A stretch of 35,949 nucleotides of DNA, from positions 189,212 to 225,160 of the forward strand of contig NW_014577284.1 of assembly GCF_000485595.1 (NCBI RefSeq), given 5' to 3'. This document shows, in pieces, positions 21,235 through 32,768 of the stretch (position 1 is the stretch's first letter; each line of letters starts with the position of its first letter). The DNA comes from Priapulus caudatus (lineage: Eukaryota; Priapulida; Priapulimorpha; Priapulimorphida; Priapulidae). The notes under the pieces are model-generated. The model was given only the letters and a program-made list of their open reading frames with translations, had not been told where the DNA came from and made no database searches. Both the position numbers and the translations under genes were made by a program.

Positions 21235-23391
21235 TGACGCGTACCTTGCACGGTGTTGTCGTTGCTGTCGCCCCAGATGTCGTCGCCGCGACGCGTCGAC
21301 GGTGGCTTGTGACCGTATCCGCGCACGTCGTACCTGTCGAAACGGTCACCGGACGACCGCGACGACGTCGGCCGCTGTCCGCCCTTCCCCGCCAAGCGCG
21401 CCTCGAACGGATCAATCGACGGCTTCGAGACGCCAAATTCGGACTGCCCGCGGATGGCGCCACCGTCGTGGTCGCCGCCGACGGCCGCGCGCAGGTACGG
21501 ATCAGTCGGCGTCGGCGTCGAGCGCGGCTCTCCGTACGGGTTGAACATCAGGGTTGCCGGGCTCGTCGAACGGAACGTGAAGCGCAGGTAACCGTTTCCG
21601 CGCTCGGTCGCTATCGGATCGTCTGGAGCCACCGTCGCCTCCCGGTGGTACGGACCGGATGTCCGGATCGCGTTGAGCGGCGGGCGCGCTTCCGGTGGCG
21701 GCGGCGGAGGCGACGTCGTCGTTCGCGGTGGCGACGTGAAGGGATTGACGAAACGGCCGGCAGGTGTGGCCGCCGTCTTGCGACCGTTCTCCCATCGCTC
21801 GTTGACGGCGACGCCGACCCGGTTACCGTCGGTCGGGTACGGGTTGTACGTGTGCGGCCTCACGGGTGCCGACGTCGTCGTCGTCGTCGTCTTGCTGTAC
21901 GGATTGTACGTGAACACGCCGCGTCCGGCGTAGTTCCCCGCCGTCGCTGGGGGAGCGCCACCTAGCGGTCGTCGCGTGAACGTCACCAGGCCGCGGCCGG
22001 TGTAGGGCGTTGGTGGCGCGCCGGGGAGTTCCGTTGACGGTAGAGTGACAGCTTGGATGGTACCGCGCACGAGCGTGGCGCTGTCGCCGCGGCCGCGGCC
22101 GCCCGTCCCGCTACCGTAAGTCACCTCAAAGTTCCGCGTCTGCACCGATCCGGATTTCACATTGACGCTGGCGCCACCTGTCGGCCCTCTGTTCCCGCCG
22201 AATGGCAGCTCGAACGGACCGGATCCGAACGGCACCTGCGGCTGGGCGCCGCCCGGTCCGGGAAAGTAGTTCTCGCGCGGAACGCTCTGCATGTTCGGTC
22301 GGCCGCGCTCGATGCTGTACCCTCCGCTCGCAGCGCCAGCGCGGGACTGCGGCGGGATTTGCGGCGACGGCGAGCCGAATCTAAAGCCGCCGTAGTCCTG
22401 CTGCGTCGCGTTGATCGCAGCGGTGGAGCCATCTACCAACCGGTCTGCGCGGCGGTGCCCGTCTTCGTTCTCGTCACCGGATTTCGTTCTCGAATGTTTG
22501 TTTTTGTGGCCGCCGCGTGGCGCTGCGGGCGTCGTCTCAATGGGGGGGTCACTGCCGTGGTCGGCGTCCCAGGCGTACGTGTGATCAAAGTCGATCGGAG
22601 TCGTAGAGCTGAACGCGTGACCGCCCGCTCCCGCCGTCGGCTTCGGCAGCTGAAAAAATAACGCTGACTATATAGCATGATGGGGCAGAATAATATATCT
22701 GGTCGCTAGCTTGACGCGTGAACTTTTTACAAGTACTTTGAATAATGAGCAAGACATCGACAGTGTGTGGATAACCGCAGAAGCTGGTGATAGACTCTGA
22801 CATAGATCGAAACTAGTTGTTCGTCACTACTTTCAATACACTCAGCTATACAAAACAGTTATTTTACGTTTATCTCGTGCAAATAAAGTTTTGGCTTTGC
22901 GTCTTGCGTCGCGTATGTGTGGAGTGTGGCTCATATCGCGCTAACTCATCGGCTGCAAGCCAAAATCTTGTTCGTGGTATGATATTGTTCCGGACGAATA
23001 CCGGAAGCCGAGTAACAGAACACACGGCGCTGGTCGATTACTCTTTGACTAACTTCAATCACTGCCTACTGTTAACGCGACGGCCACCAATCTACGACAA
23101 AGCAGGGATTCCCCTTTAGTTACTGTATTTAGTAAGACTTCGTACTTGCTTTTCTTTGCCGGCACCTCTCGGAAATTAACTTTAGTACTTCTCATGCACT
23201 GGTATAAACAACACAGGTTAAGTGACGATGATTGAAGGTATTTACACATGTTGATGGTAAGAGAGAATATAAAAAATTTTCTTGTTAACGTTTGTGACAG
23301 CTGTATATATTATATGTATATATATATATATAGTAGTAGTAGTACATTTGCCGTGTTCATATTAACAGTTATTAGAGAAAAGGAGGTACGA

Positions 23392-23437
<46 letters not shown>

Positions 23438-23640
23438 TCTCGCCACCAGCAAGCAAGCGCAACGCACCACCTTTATGGACCTCCCGTTCGAGAAGATTCT
23501 CTGTGTGGTGTTTTTGGCGGAATTTCCCGCGTTATCTATAGCGATAAGCGTTATTAGCATGAGCCATGATCAGCGCATGCATTTACGAAAGAGGCGAGTA
23601 GGCGAACAGAGAGAGAGAGAGAGATGAGGACAGCGAGTGA
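21235..23640. repeat. Duplicated module X, copy B (clean)
   Basis: Large exon plus upstream intron (22650-23560, no further exon recognised), a CT tract at 23398-23440 and the start of (GA)n. Same orientation as copy A. Confidence 0.88.
21245..22649 (-). CDS. Large Pro/Gly/Thr-rich ectodomain exon, clean copy B
   Basis: The exon is open for 468 codons plus one base, from acceptor gttattttttcag to donor CAAG|GTACGC. It starts LPKPTAGAGGHAFSSTTP, passes a basic patch (GGHKNKHSRTKSGDENEDGH) and then a region rich in G, P, T, R and N. A loose YNPY/FNPY motif recurs (FTYNPYSK, HTYNPYPTD, MFNPYGEP), with a Thr run and a Pro run between. No cysteine is visible in the stretch I read, so this is probably an extended, possibly O-glycosylated stalk. 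The donor phase matches the ZP-N exon at 12214. Downstream on the minus strand there is no ZP-N exon next to this copy, only a (CATA)n tract, so it is stranded from the gene it fits. Confidence 0.82.
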
Positions 23641-23833
23641 CAGAGAGGTGTTGAAAGAGAGGGGCGACACAGAAAAGGTGAGAAAGAGAAAACAGAGAGA
23701 GCGCAACAGAGGGAGAGAAAAAACGAGAGATAGAGAGAGACAGGGAGAGAGAGAGAAAGAGAGAGAGAGAAAGTGACAGAGAGAGAGAGGAAAAGAGAGA
23801 GAGAGGAAGAGAGAGAGAGAGAGAGAGAGAGTA

Positions 23834-23866
<33 letters not shown>

Positions 23867-23921
23867 AAGAGAGCGAGAGCGTGAGAGAGAGAGAGAGAGA
23901 GGAAGAGATAAAGAGATAGAA

Positions 23922-23960
<39 letters not shown>
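23600..23960. repeat. (GA)n tract joining modules X and Y in copy B
   Basis: GA repeats pass directly into CGTG/TG repeats (23960-24015). In copy A the GA tract follows X and the TG tract precedes Y at separate places, so the join occurs inside simple repeats. Confidence 0.9.
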
Positions 23961-23961
<1 letters not shown>

Positions 23962-24104
23962 GTGTAGTGTATGCGTACGCGTGCGTACGTGCGTGCGTGT
24001 GTGCATGTGTGTGTAAAGAATGTAAAGGACAAAAAGATGTAGATAACATGCAAATACAATCCTAACGCTAAACCTAAACCTAAGCCCATGCTGAGGATCG
24101 GCAC

Positions 24105-24274
24105 CTTGAAGTGGCTGTACATGTGCGTCTGTCCCGGGTGCGTCGTGCGGTCATACACGGCCGGCTTGATGAACTTGTCGCTCGTGGGGCAGCCTCCGTC
24201 ATCGATAAGATGAAGCCTCGTCTGACCAAGGCCGTCGTGACCATAGCAGTTCGTCACGAAGATATCGAACACGT
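24105..24274 (-). CDS. First ZP-C exon, clean copy B
   Basis: A 170-nt exon with acceptor cgccttgcag. It encodes DVFDIFVTNCYGHDG, then LIDDGGCPTSDKFIKPAVYD and THMYSHFK. The C-Y..., L-I-D-D-x-G-C-P and final M-Y-S-H-F-K are diagnostic for ZP-C. The donor AAG|GTGCCG departs from consensus at positions +4 to +6, so it is weak; the joint to VFKFPD at 7950 is nevertheless exactly what the fold needs. An open frame runs on through this donor into (GA)n, giving a spurious Ser/Leu-rich tail. Confidence 0.82.
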
Positions 24275-24797
24275 CTGCAAGGCGTCGACGAGGCATTCGC
24301 ATTATTACGTCACCGATAGTATTATTTTACGATACATTGTCATTGCAATCGCATGTGGAAATTTATTTGCGTACAATGTATGTAAAAAATTTTAAAATGT
24401 TAAAAATGTTAAACATTAATCAATGTTATCTATGTACATTAAATGTGTTGTTATATTATACAATCGCATGTCGAAATCGAAATTATTTATTTGTGCACAG
24501 TGTTCTGTGTCTATATTAGATGTGTTGGTATTACAATCGCATTTCGAAATCGACATTATTTGTTCACCGACAGAGTAAATGTATGTCCATTACGTGTCAC
24601 AGTCACATTACGTGGTTCACGTTATTTATTATACATTGTTGTTGCAGTCGTATCCCGATATCGACATTGTTTTTGATATATTTTTGTTTTTACGCGTACA
24701 TTCGCATCGTTCGCATCATTAAAGTTGTCACATGTTACGAAAAACGTGCGTTTCTACATGCAGTATAGCTAATACTGCCGTAACTCTCTTTGCGCGC

Positions 24798-24850
<53 letters not shown>

Positions 24851-24937
24851 TGCGTGTGTATGCTTGCGTGCGTGCGTACGTGTGTGCGTGCGTGTGTATG
24901 CTTGCGTGCGTGCATGGTGTATATCTAGCACGCTCAC

Positions 24938-25098
24938 CGTTCTTGTTGTTTATGCTGACGACCATCGTCGCTGTGTCGCCCAGCTTGAGGACGCGCGCGT
25001 CGCTAGCGTACGGTTGCATGCCGGGAACGATTCGGAGCCGGCACGTCGGCACCTCGATCAGTCCCGGTCGCACGAACTCTGTGTCACCGCCTCTGATC
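24938..25098 (-). CDS. Linker / start of ZP-C exon, clean copy B
   Basis: A 161-nt exon with acceptor gttttag and donor G|GTGAGC, phase 2 in and 1 out. It encodes IRGGDTEFVRPGLIEVPTCR, LRIVPG and then YASDARVLKLGDTATMVVS, matching the start of ZP-C, where a hydrophobic strand is followed by V-x-x-G-D and a further strand. Copy A is at 9570-9738. Confidence 0.8.
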
Positions 25099-25258
25099 CT
25101 AAAACATGGAGGTAAACATGGATATTGCCATCACGAGTATTATCTAGACGATATGATATGTGTTTTATCTTATATATTATCTTGTGTTATTTCTTCTTCT
25201 TACTCCTCTTGTTCTACATATTATTATTTTATTATTTTTATTATATCATCATCATCAT

Positions 25259-25437
25259 CATCATTGTAAGTTAGGGACATGTTGAAGAAGAGGCCTGGAC
25301 AGCCTCTACGGGGCACAGCCTCGACTGAGCTACCTCACGGGGATTTAGCTTGTGGTTTGTTGTTGCCATTATAAATGTATAAAATAAAAATTGTAAAAAA
25401 AGTTTTGTTTAAGAAATTGCTACATCATTTTAAGTTA
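25259..25437 (+). mobile_element. 149-bp retroposon-like insertion, present only in copy B
   Basis: Insert 25274-25422 is flanked by CATCATTGTAAGTTA (25259-25273) and CATCATTTTAAGTTA (25423-25437), a 15-bp duplication with one mismatch. Copy A (near 9940-9960) has a single, slightly altered CATCA..TTTAA..GTTA and no insert. The insert begins GGGACATGTTGAAG, has a GC-richer body and turns A-rich (AAAATAAAAATTGTAAAAAA) near its end. This resembles target-primed insertion of a short or truncated LINE/SINE; the family is not identified. Confidence 0.7.
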
Positions 25438-25890
25438 GTATACAAATTATTTTTATTATTATGTATGGAAGTACGATTAAGGTAAAAACTGAAAATTGTA
25501 ACGGAAATTAACTGGCTATTATAATCTTGTCTTTCTGAAGCATATTTTGCGCAGTACAGTCTACCCAGCTCCTATAATGCCACGCTACACCTACGCGAAT
25601 ACACTAATGACGAGTTGCCATATAAGGTTAGCGCTGCCGAAACCGATAAACCTTCTACGACGCTCTGACATTTTGATATGTAAATATATATATATATATA
25701 TACATCGCACGTTGCAATTCTAAAACGGGAGATAATAAATGCACTACGGTAAGTTTATATCTCTACTTATAGGCTAGTATTATCCGTAGTGTTTTTGTGC
25801 GCGCACGCCAACCGGAGACGCACGGCAAAGCAGTGAACGTCGCATGGCAACGCAATATTATCGCTGCTATTATAGCCGGAAAATCCCACG

Positions 25891-25922
<32 letters not shown>

Positions 25923-26084
25923 GCCGCTGCTGCCTACTGCTCTAAACACACGCGCTTGTCAGGCTTCGTGCAGATCTGATCTGGACATGATCATTGTAAA
26001 TGAATATGCACCTGCTGCGATTCCCCCTCGTATTAGAACCGCGGTGCTCCGTTTCGTCTTCCCGCGATCACCGAATAAACTCGA

Positions 26085-26435
26085 GGGGCGTTACGTAAGT
26101 GCTGACGTATATTACGTAGTGCGAGTACATTACGTAAGTGACGTACATTACGTAAGTGCTGACGTACCTTACGTAAGTGCCTGACGTACATTACGTAAGT
26201 GCTGACGTACATTACGTAAGTGCTGACGTCATTACGTAAGTGCTGACGTATATTACGTAAGTGCTGACGTACATTACGTAAGTGCTGACGTACAATACGT
26301 AAGTGCTGACGTACATTACGTAAGTGCTGACGTACATTACGTAAGTGTGCTGAGTAACATTACGTATACTGCTGACGTACATTATAAGTGCTGACGTACA
26401 TTACGTAAGTGCTGACGTACAATTACGTAAGTGTA
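26085..26435. repeat. 21-bp minisatellite, copy B
   Basis: About 17 units of GTGCTGACGTACATTACGTAA, cleaner than at 10600-10935. Confidence 0.92.
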
Positions 26436-26577
26436 GAAGCCATTGTTCGTAGCTCGAGATGCACGCGAGCGCGGCTGCAGCGCACCCTAGTGTTCAATCA
26501 CAGACTCGGCTATTACCGCGCGAGGCGGTACTTGTATCCGCGTGTCGACTATAGCTGCTGGTGAAGGACTGCTGGAC

Positions 26578-28424
26578 GTTTCTGAGCTGATATCCGCGCG
26601 AAGCGCGCTTCGGCGCACCTGGTGCGCCTTTTAGAACGAATCGCTGCGCTGTCAATATGACTTTAACGGTTGTATCAGATCGCCTCTGATCGTCAATTGA
26701 GCAGTTCTGGCGCTTCCGCAAGCCTTTGGCCTATGCCGTAGGGCGAGAATAACTCCAAATGCTCGAAATTGCTACCTTGCTTGTTGGCGCGCGTCGAAAA
26801 AGTGTAGAAAAATAATTTTCCCTTTCGCTTGGATCATGCCCTCACATTAATTTGGAAAGTTATCGCGACCCATAGATGGCGCAACGGAGTCCATCTACGT
26901 ACCATTTCCAAGTTTTTTTTAAGAAACCGCGTCGATCGATGACCTAGACTGCGCGCGGTCGTTCAACACGCTAGCGTAACTCACTTCAGTATAGCCAACG
27001 ATAGTTGGCTGAGTGAAGGTCGTACCAGTCTACTTGGCTTTTAATTATCGTAGGCCATCTTAGTTCTTAGATCTGGAATATTTAATCTGGTACAGTCAAT
27101 TGGACACGGGCAGCCTGACGTGATTTATGTTGTGGAGCTCAGGACTATCTACTGTGTATCTGTGCATGCACAATGCCGTGCGGGCTATGTGTTGCATCGG
27201 TGTATTTAACGGTGTTGAAGTGAAGTTATTAGGTGAAATCAAACATTAAGACTATTGCTGGTACTGTAGTACTAGTCCTACTGACAAGTTGTATATTAAC
27301 CATTATTTTATTAGCCATTATTAGAGTAGGCCTATACTAGAAACATTAACAATTTCGTAGTTAAATAGATTTCGTATTTAGTTAGGCATTAATATTTTAT
27401 TGAAACGCTGGAAGTGCCTGTGTCTAGTTATGCCTAGGGGTATTCTAACCCTAGCAAAGAGCGTTTCTTGCTAGTCGTAGTAGTCTAGTAGTACTAGTGG
27501 TTCAAGGATAGAGAACATGGCTCGCCAATATTATATGGCCCCAATGTATGGCATGCGCAATAAAACCAATGTCATTTACATCAATATAATATATATATTA
27601 TATCAATATATAGGTTAGGAATGGTTAGGGTTCGTCATTATTAGTAAGTTAATACTAGTAACAGAGTTAGTCATTATTACTATTACTATTACATGAGCTC
27701 CCTGCGGTCCTGGTAGTTACAGTACATAGTAGTACTAGTAGTGCGGCTGTAACTTAGTAGTAACTACTACTACTTAGTACTAGTAGTAGTACTTAGTAGT
27801 AATTAGTGTATACATGTACTTGTAGTATATACAAGTATTCGTAGCCGTAGCCGTAGGTGTGGAATGTAATACCAGTCTACATGCGGACCGCGCCGCCACA
27901 GGCACTTCGACCGTTTCAATAAAATAATAATGCTAACTAAATACGAAATCTATTTATACGAAATTGGTAATGTTTCTAGTATAGGCTTACTCTCTTCAAA
28001 GAAGGTTGCGAGTGCAAAGGCTATATATAGACAGGACTCGCTCCCACCTCGATTAGCCATTGAGTGACTAAGCTAAGCCGAGAGGTGCGAGGAGTGCCAG
28101 TCTATGGGCTATATGGCGGCGGGCAGGCGGCGCACTGCTTTCCAACTCCGTACGAGCCTCGCATTGGAACGTTGCAAAAACGTTGGAGCGTTGGGGCACG
28201 AAGAGCGCCGGTAGGTGTTTCCTGATTCTAGACAGCCGTTTCCTTACTGGGCAAGGTTCGCGAATGTCAGAATTTCGACAGTCTTTCTGTGATTTCGCGT
28301 GACACAGCTCGGTTACAGAACACATTACTCGTTACACTTTTTATAACAAGTGAACACTGTTCACGTCCAAATGTCTACCCTCTGTGTCCCCCCATCTAAA
28401 ATTGCGGACTGTTCGCTGGCAAAC
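26578..28424. other. Non-coding DNA with palindromes and an inverted repeat
   Basis: No gene recognised. Holds two adjacent palindromes at 26599-26628, a hairpin AGCCAAC/GTTGGCT at 26993-27010, and AGT/ACT-rich sequence around 27470-27500 and 27725-27805 inside the inverted repeat described separately. Confidence 0.6.
27323..27993. repeat. ~100-bp inverted repeat with 474-bp spacer
   Basis: 27323-27422 (starts AGAGTAGGCCTATACTAG) is inverted at 27897-27993 with roughly 90% match through CATTA.CAATTTCGTA, TAGATTTCGTATTTAGTTAG and GAAGTGCCTGTG. The spacer contains no frame of note. It could be two inverted copies of one element or a foldback element. Confidence 0.78.
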
Positions 28425-28449
28425 NNNNNNNNNNNNNNNNNNNNNNNNN
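28425..28449. other. Assembly gap, 25 N
   Basis: Exactly 25 unknown bases, a round placeholder rather than a measured size. Confidence 0.98.
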
Positions 28450-28523
28450 CTTTTTCAGATATCAAAGGAAATCAAAATTTTACATGGTAACAAAACTAGC
28501 TTTGTCTGATTCATTGACAGGAC

Positions 28524-28525
<2 letters not shown>

Positions 28526-28555
<30 letters not shown>

Positions 28556-28629
28556 CATACATACATACATACATACATACATACATACATACATACATAC
28601 ATACATACATACATACATACATACATACA
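28526..28629. repeat. (CATA)n microsatellite
   Basis: About 25 uninterrupted CATA units. Confidence 0.98.
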
Positions 28630-29288
28630 ACATTCGGCAAATTATAGTATTATAAGATTATAAGATTATAGTAAGATACGACCAAGGTTAGGGGGGTCAG
28701 AGTGAATGCTGTGATTAGCGATTCCAAAATGGTTCGACGCTCTCGTTTTCTAAGACATTACGATTCAGTTCAGAAAACCGCCCCGCCGATGCTGCCAGGA
28801 AACCACCGCCTATGCCGCGCAAGCCCTGTGTCAGTCAATTTACTGCTTAAAATTCATACACCTCCTAGCGTTCAGATGCACGTATAATTCAACTTTCAAC
28901 TCACTTTTCATTCCGTGAGAAAGGGTAATAAAGATCGACGTTCTCTCGTTAACGCCAATTATAAATTACCTCAAAAAATCTTTTTCCCCGAGAAAGTTCT
29001 CAAGAAACATGTCCAGCATAGCAATCGAGCTTTAATTGCTATGCGTGTCGAATCGTGCTCCGCCCCATCAGAGGCGCCGGCGGGGATGAAAGGTCGCGAG
29101 TATGCATGGCTGCTACTGCTCTCGGCCTGCGAGCGGTTACTCAGGGGCGGATTCAGACCGTATTTGCCGTATTGGGAAATGCGGTCTAGATTTCAAAGTG
29201 CCCTTCGAAATTTTGCGCTAAAAAATACAGAAAACAATTTGATGGAATTTGGCTATATTCTTTATTTGTTTTTTGTTTTTTCATACAA

Positions 29289-29320
<32 letters not shown>

Positions 29321-29330
29321 CATACATACC
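28630..29330. other. Non-coding DNA with possible transposon end; (CATA)n at its edge
   Basis: A plus-strand open stretch (28915-29445) starts at GTG and runs into repeats; no family recognised. CAGGGGCGGATTCAG at 29142 resembles the start of many animal hAT elements, but no partner TIR is visible. (CATA)n occupies 29289-29329. Confidence 0.4.
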
Positions 29331-29332
29331 AG

Positions 29333-29880
29333 CAATGTCCGTCACTTACATAGCAATGTCCGTCACTCACACAGCAGTGTCCGTCACTCACACAGCAATG
29401 TCCGTCACCTGTGGTCGTGATCGCTGCTTACTATGCATGCACTAGCTACGGATGCAGCTTGGCCATGATTTCATCTTGCTACATTGCGTAAACATCACGC
29501 TCAATCTGGCGCGTACAAGCCATGATCAGGCACGCATTAATTCACACATCGTGCGTATATACATACATGTGAGTGACGGACACTGCTGTGTGAGTGACGG
29601 ACACTGCTGTGTGAGTGACGGACACTGCTATGTGAGTGACGGACACTGCTGTGTGAGTGACGGACACTGCTATGTGAGTGACGGACACTGCTGTGTGAGT
29701 GACGGACACTGCTGTGTGAGTGACGAACACTGCTATGTGAGTGACGGACACTGCTATGTGATTGACTGACATTGCTATGTGAGTGACGGACACTGCTATG
29801 TGAGTGACGGACACTGCTGTGTGAGTGACGGACATTGCTATGTGAGTGACGGACACTGCTACCTGACTGACGGACACTGC
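29333..29880. repeat. 21-bp minisatellite in two inverted arrays
   Basis: The left array 29333-29408 (about 4 units of CAATGTCCGTCACTCACACAG) and the right array 29569-29880 (about 15 units of GTGAGTGACGGACACTGCTGT) are the same unit in opposite orientation, 160 bp apart. Frames on both strands stay open (unit length is 7 codons) without coding meaning. Confidence 0.92.
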
Positions 29881-31562
29881 CCCGCCCTTTTTACTACCAT
29901 ACTTGTCACCTACCTTACCTGTAATCACGCGTACCTTGTCTGATACCGTATCTCCAATCACGCTTACCATTGCGCGAATTATCGATTAATGATTAGGATT
30001 GTGCCTCGTGGCCACCGACTTGCTCATTATGCGAGAGATTGCCGTCGGCTTTCGCTGCGTATCCTATTGTCATCGCTACGAGTGCAAGGCGCTCGCGTTA
30101 TCGCGAGAGTGGGTGTCGTGATAACAACAAGTAATAATAACATAACCCCCGCATTCAGACACTCTAACGAGAGAAGGGAAGAGAACCTGAGCCAGCATGA
30201 GTGAATCGAATCGCTGCGCCATGCCAGCTGATGAAGTTCCGCCTAGATGCGCCGTACAGTCCGCATTGCCTGCGCTGGGTTTAATATCTATTCTGTTCTC
30301 AGTGCGCTGTGGCACATCTATCCCTAGCGATAAACACACGTGGAATATCTTCGTCGGCAACATATTTGACAAAGACAGCCTGGCTGCAAATATTTACAGA
30401 TGGCGTTTGTTTCCTTGTTTTGAAGGGTTGCTGAGTCAAAGCAAATCAAAGCAGCCAATCAGAGGAGCCCAAAACTCTGCAATGGATATAACGTGTAGGA
30501 AAAAAATTCGCAGCCTGCCTAGCTGTTGAAGCTGTTACTAACAGGCGAACTGCAAGGATTTATAATGAAATAAATTTACTCGCTGTGCCAACCTTAGCTG
30601 CAGGTTTATTGGCTACCCCCTGAACATTAGTAGTCTTTCATTCGTAGTGAATCCACTTCTATATTGAACATATAAATTTGACAGGGCGGCTATCACAATT
30701 AAATAACATTTTTATCAGGTGAGCATTTCCTTATTAAAAAAAGCATCGTATAAATCGGAAACTCACATACGATGAATATAGACTAGATTCCATAAACGCT
30801 ATACCAAACTGCGCGCCACCTATAGTGTTGTATACACGCATGACTCTCTCTGCGGATGTAGTTAGAAGCACATACAAGCACATACAGCCAGTGTCTCGCA
30901 CATTTAGGTTTCTAAAAGAACTATCTGTTAAAAGGATTACTATAATATTATTTGTCAACCTGATATCATGATTTGTCTACGTTGCTCTTTGAAAACCGCT
31001 AAATGTTTGTAATGCCAACCCAGTCGAATCATCGGGGCATGAAAAAAAAACATAATTCTATCGCAGGGCAGTACCGGTATTTTTGTTGTTGTCATCGATC
31101 AGTTCCCTGAACAAATACACGCAGGGTATCATGCCCAAAGTTCTATATATACGAGTCTATATCAGCTGCCCAAATAGCAAGCCTCACGTACTTCATCCAC
31201 GATTAAAAGACACATGTACACGATGACAACGATGACGACGATCTACTAACATTTTTACACGTTAAACGGTAAATTGACGTACGATATTGGTACGCTTGTA
31301 TAAAGTGAGAATGAGATATGGAAGCAGAGGAGGAAAGAGAGCGAGAGAGAGAGAGCGCGCGCAAGAGCGAGAGAGTGACAAAGACACACACAAACACGCA
31401 TATAGGCACGCACAGAGAATGGAATGATACGGCAATGACTGTATGACCCAGGGTAATGTTGGGTTAATACTAGTTTATGGATGATTTAGCCACTTGCCCG
31501 CAATACTTTGAGCACAATAAGCGCAAATATGTAGCAGCAAAATAACATATCCGATGTTTTAT

Positions 31563-31564
31563 AC

Positions 31565-31651
<87 letters not shown>

Positions 31652-31707
31652 GCTAGCTAGCTAACTAGCTATCTAGCTAACTAGAGCCTATTTATCTATC
31701 TATTATC

Positions 31708-31741
<34 letters not shown>

Positions 31742-31970
31742 GTTATTATCTATCTAACATCTATCTATCTATCTATCTATCTACTATCTATCTATCATAT
31801 CTATCTATTATCTATCATCTATCTATCTATTATCTATCTGCTGTTTGACTGTCTATCTATCTATCTATCTATGCGTATCTATCTATCTATCTATCTATCT
31901 ATCTTATCTATCTACTCTATCTATTATCTTATTATCTAAGTCGTATTTATCTATCAATCTATCTTTTATC
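31563..31970. repeat. (TATC)n array, left palindrome arm
   Basis: TATC units with TAGC and TATTATC interruptions. Its reverse complement is at 33665-34130 in the right arm; both are the same locus if the palindrome is artefactual. Confidence 0.95.
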
Positions 31971-32768
31971 TGTGTGTATCTATGTGTGTATGTGGCGTGC
32001 GTGAGTCGTGCGGCGTGCGTCGCGTGCGTGCGTGCCGTGCGGCGTGCTGTCGTGGCGTGCGTGCGTGCGTGCGTGGCGTGTGTGTGTTGTTGTATCTGTC
32101 TCCGACTCTCCCCCTCTCGTATTAGCATCTCGGTCGTAATGCATCTCGCTCGTGCAAGTAGTGTTCTCTCATTCTATTCTCACTCACCTCCGCGTATTGT
32201 TCCTGCTATCATCTTAGCGTGACTGCTCAGCTCTTCCTTCATCCTGCCACAGTACCCCTTCTCTCGCCCTTACTCTTATCTGCTTCGTTTCAGACTAGCG
32301 TGCTCTGTATACGCCCCCTTTCCTCCCTCCCACTCTCTCGCTCTTATTGTGGCCAACAGTATATGGCTATCTGACATTTCATGCGCGATCTTGTCGACGT
32401 TACTCATATAATACGGCGAATTCATCGTGGCACAACACGGCGCAGTTCGCCATTGTGCCTGCTTACGGATTACGTTTGTCATGACGAACGCAGCGCATGC
32501 AGATATCTGTCGACATTACCGAGGGGGACGACGGCTTCGCGGCGGTGTGTACTATTTCCGCTTCTAATTTCCATTTGGACTGATCCAGACGTACAGCAGA
32601 CGTCACGCTGTACAGTGTTAATAAGTGAGCATTCGGCAGAAATCTTAGGCGGGGGTGTAAAATAACAGTCGGTTTCAATTTACTGGTGGCTATTGTGGGT
32701 TACAGTCGATATAGTGATGCACTGCCGTCAGCACTTCTATTGTATGGCAGTTAATAGCACTCCACAGA

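Larger units (their letters stand above)
24000..26577. repeat. Duplicated module Y, copy B (clean)
   Basis: Matches 8500-11085. Contains the clean first ZP-C and linker exons, a loose tandem motif (ATCGCATGTCGAAATCGA at about 24350, 24460, 24535), a TG/CGTG tract at 24797-24912 and the 21-bp minisatellite. It ends after the 65-bp-repeat tail and does not reach the ZP-N exons. Confidence 0.88.

Noticed and set aside
21183-22439. Single-exon gene starting at 22439
   Set aside because: The start codon there is TTG; the frame is open further upstream to an acceptor at 22649 and ends at a donor, so it is an internal exon.
23583-24302. 239-residue minus-strand open frame with Ser/Leu-rich end
   Set aside because: Only its first part is real (first ZP-C exon); the rest reads through the donor into (GA)n.
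29989-30529. Genes in the palindrome arm
   Set aside because: Frames have no recognisable domain and their counterpart in the other arm is not conserved as an open frame.
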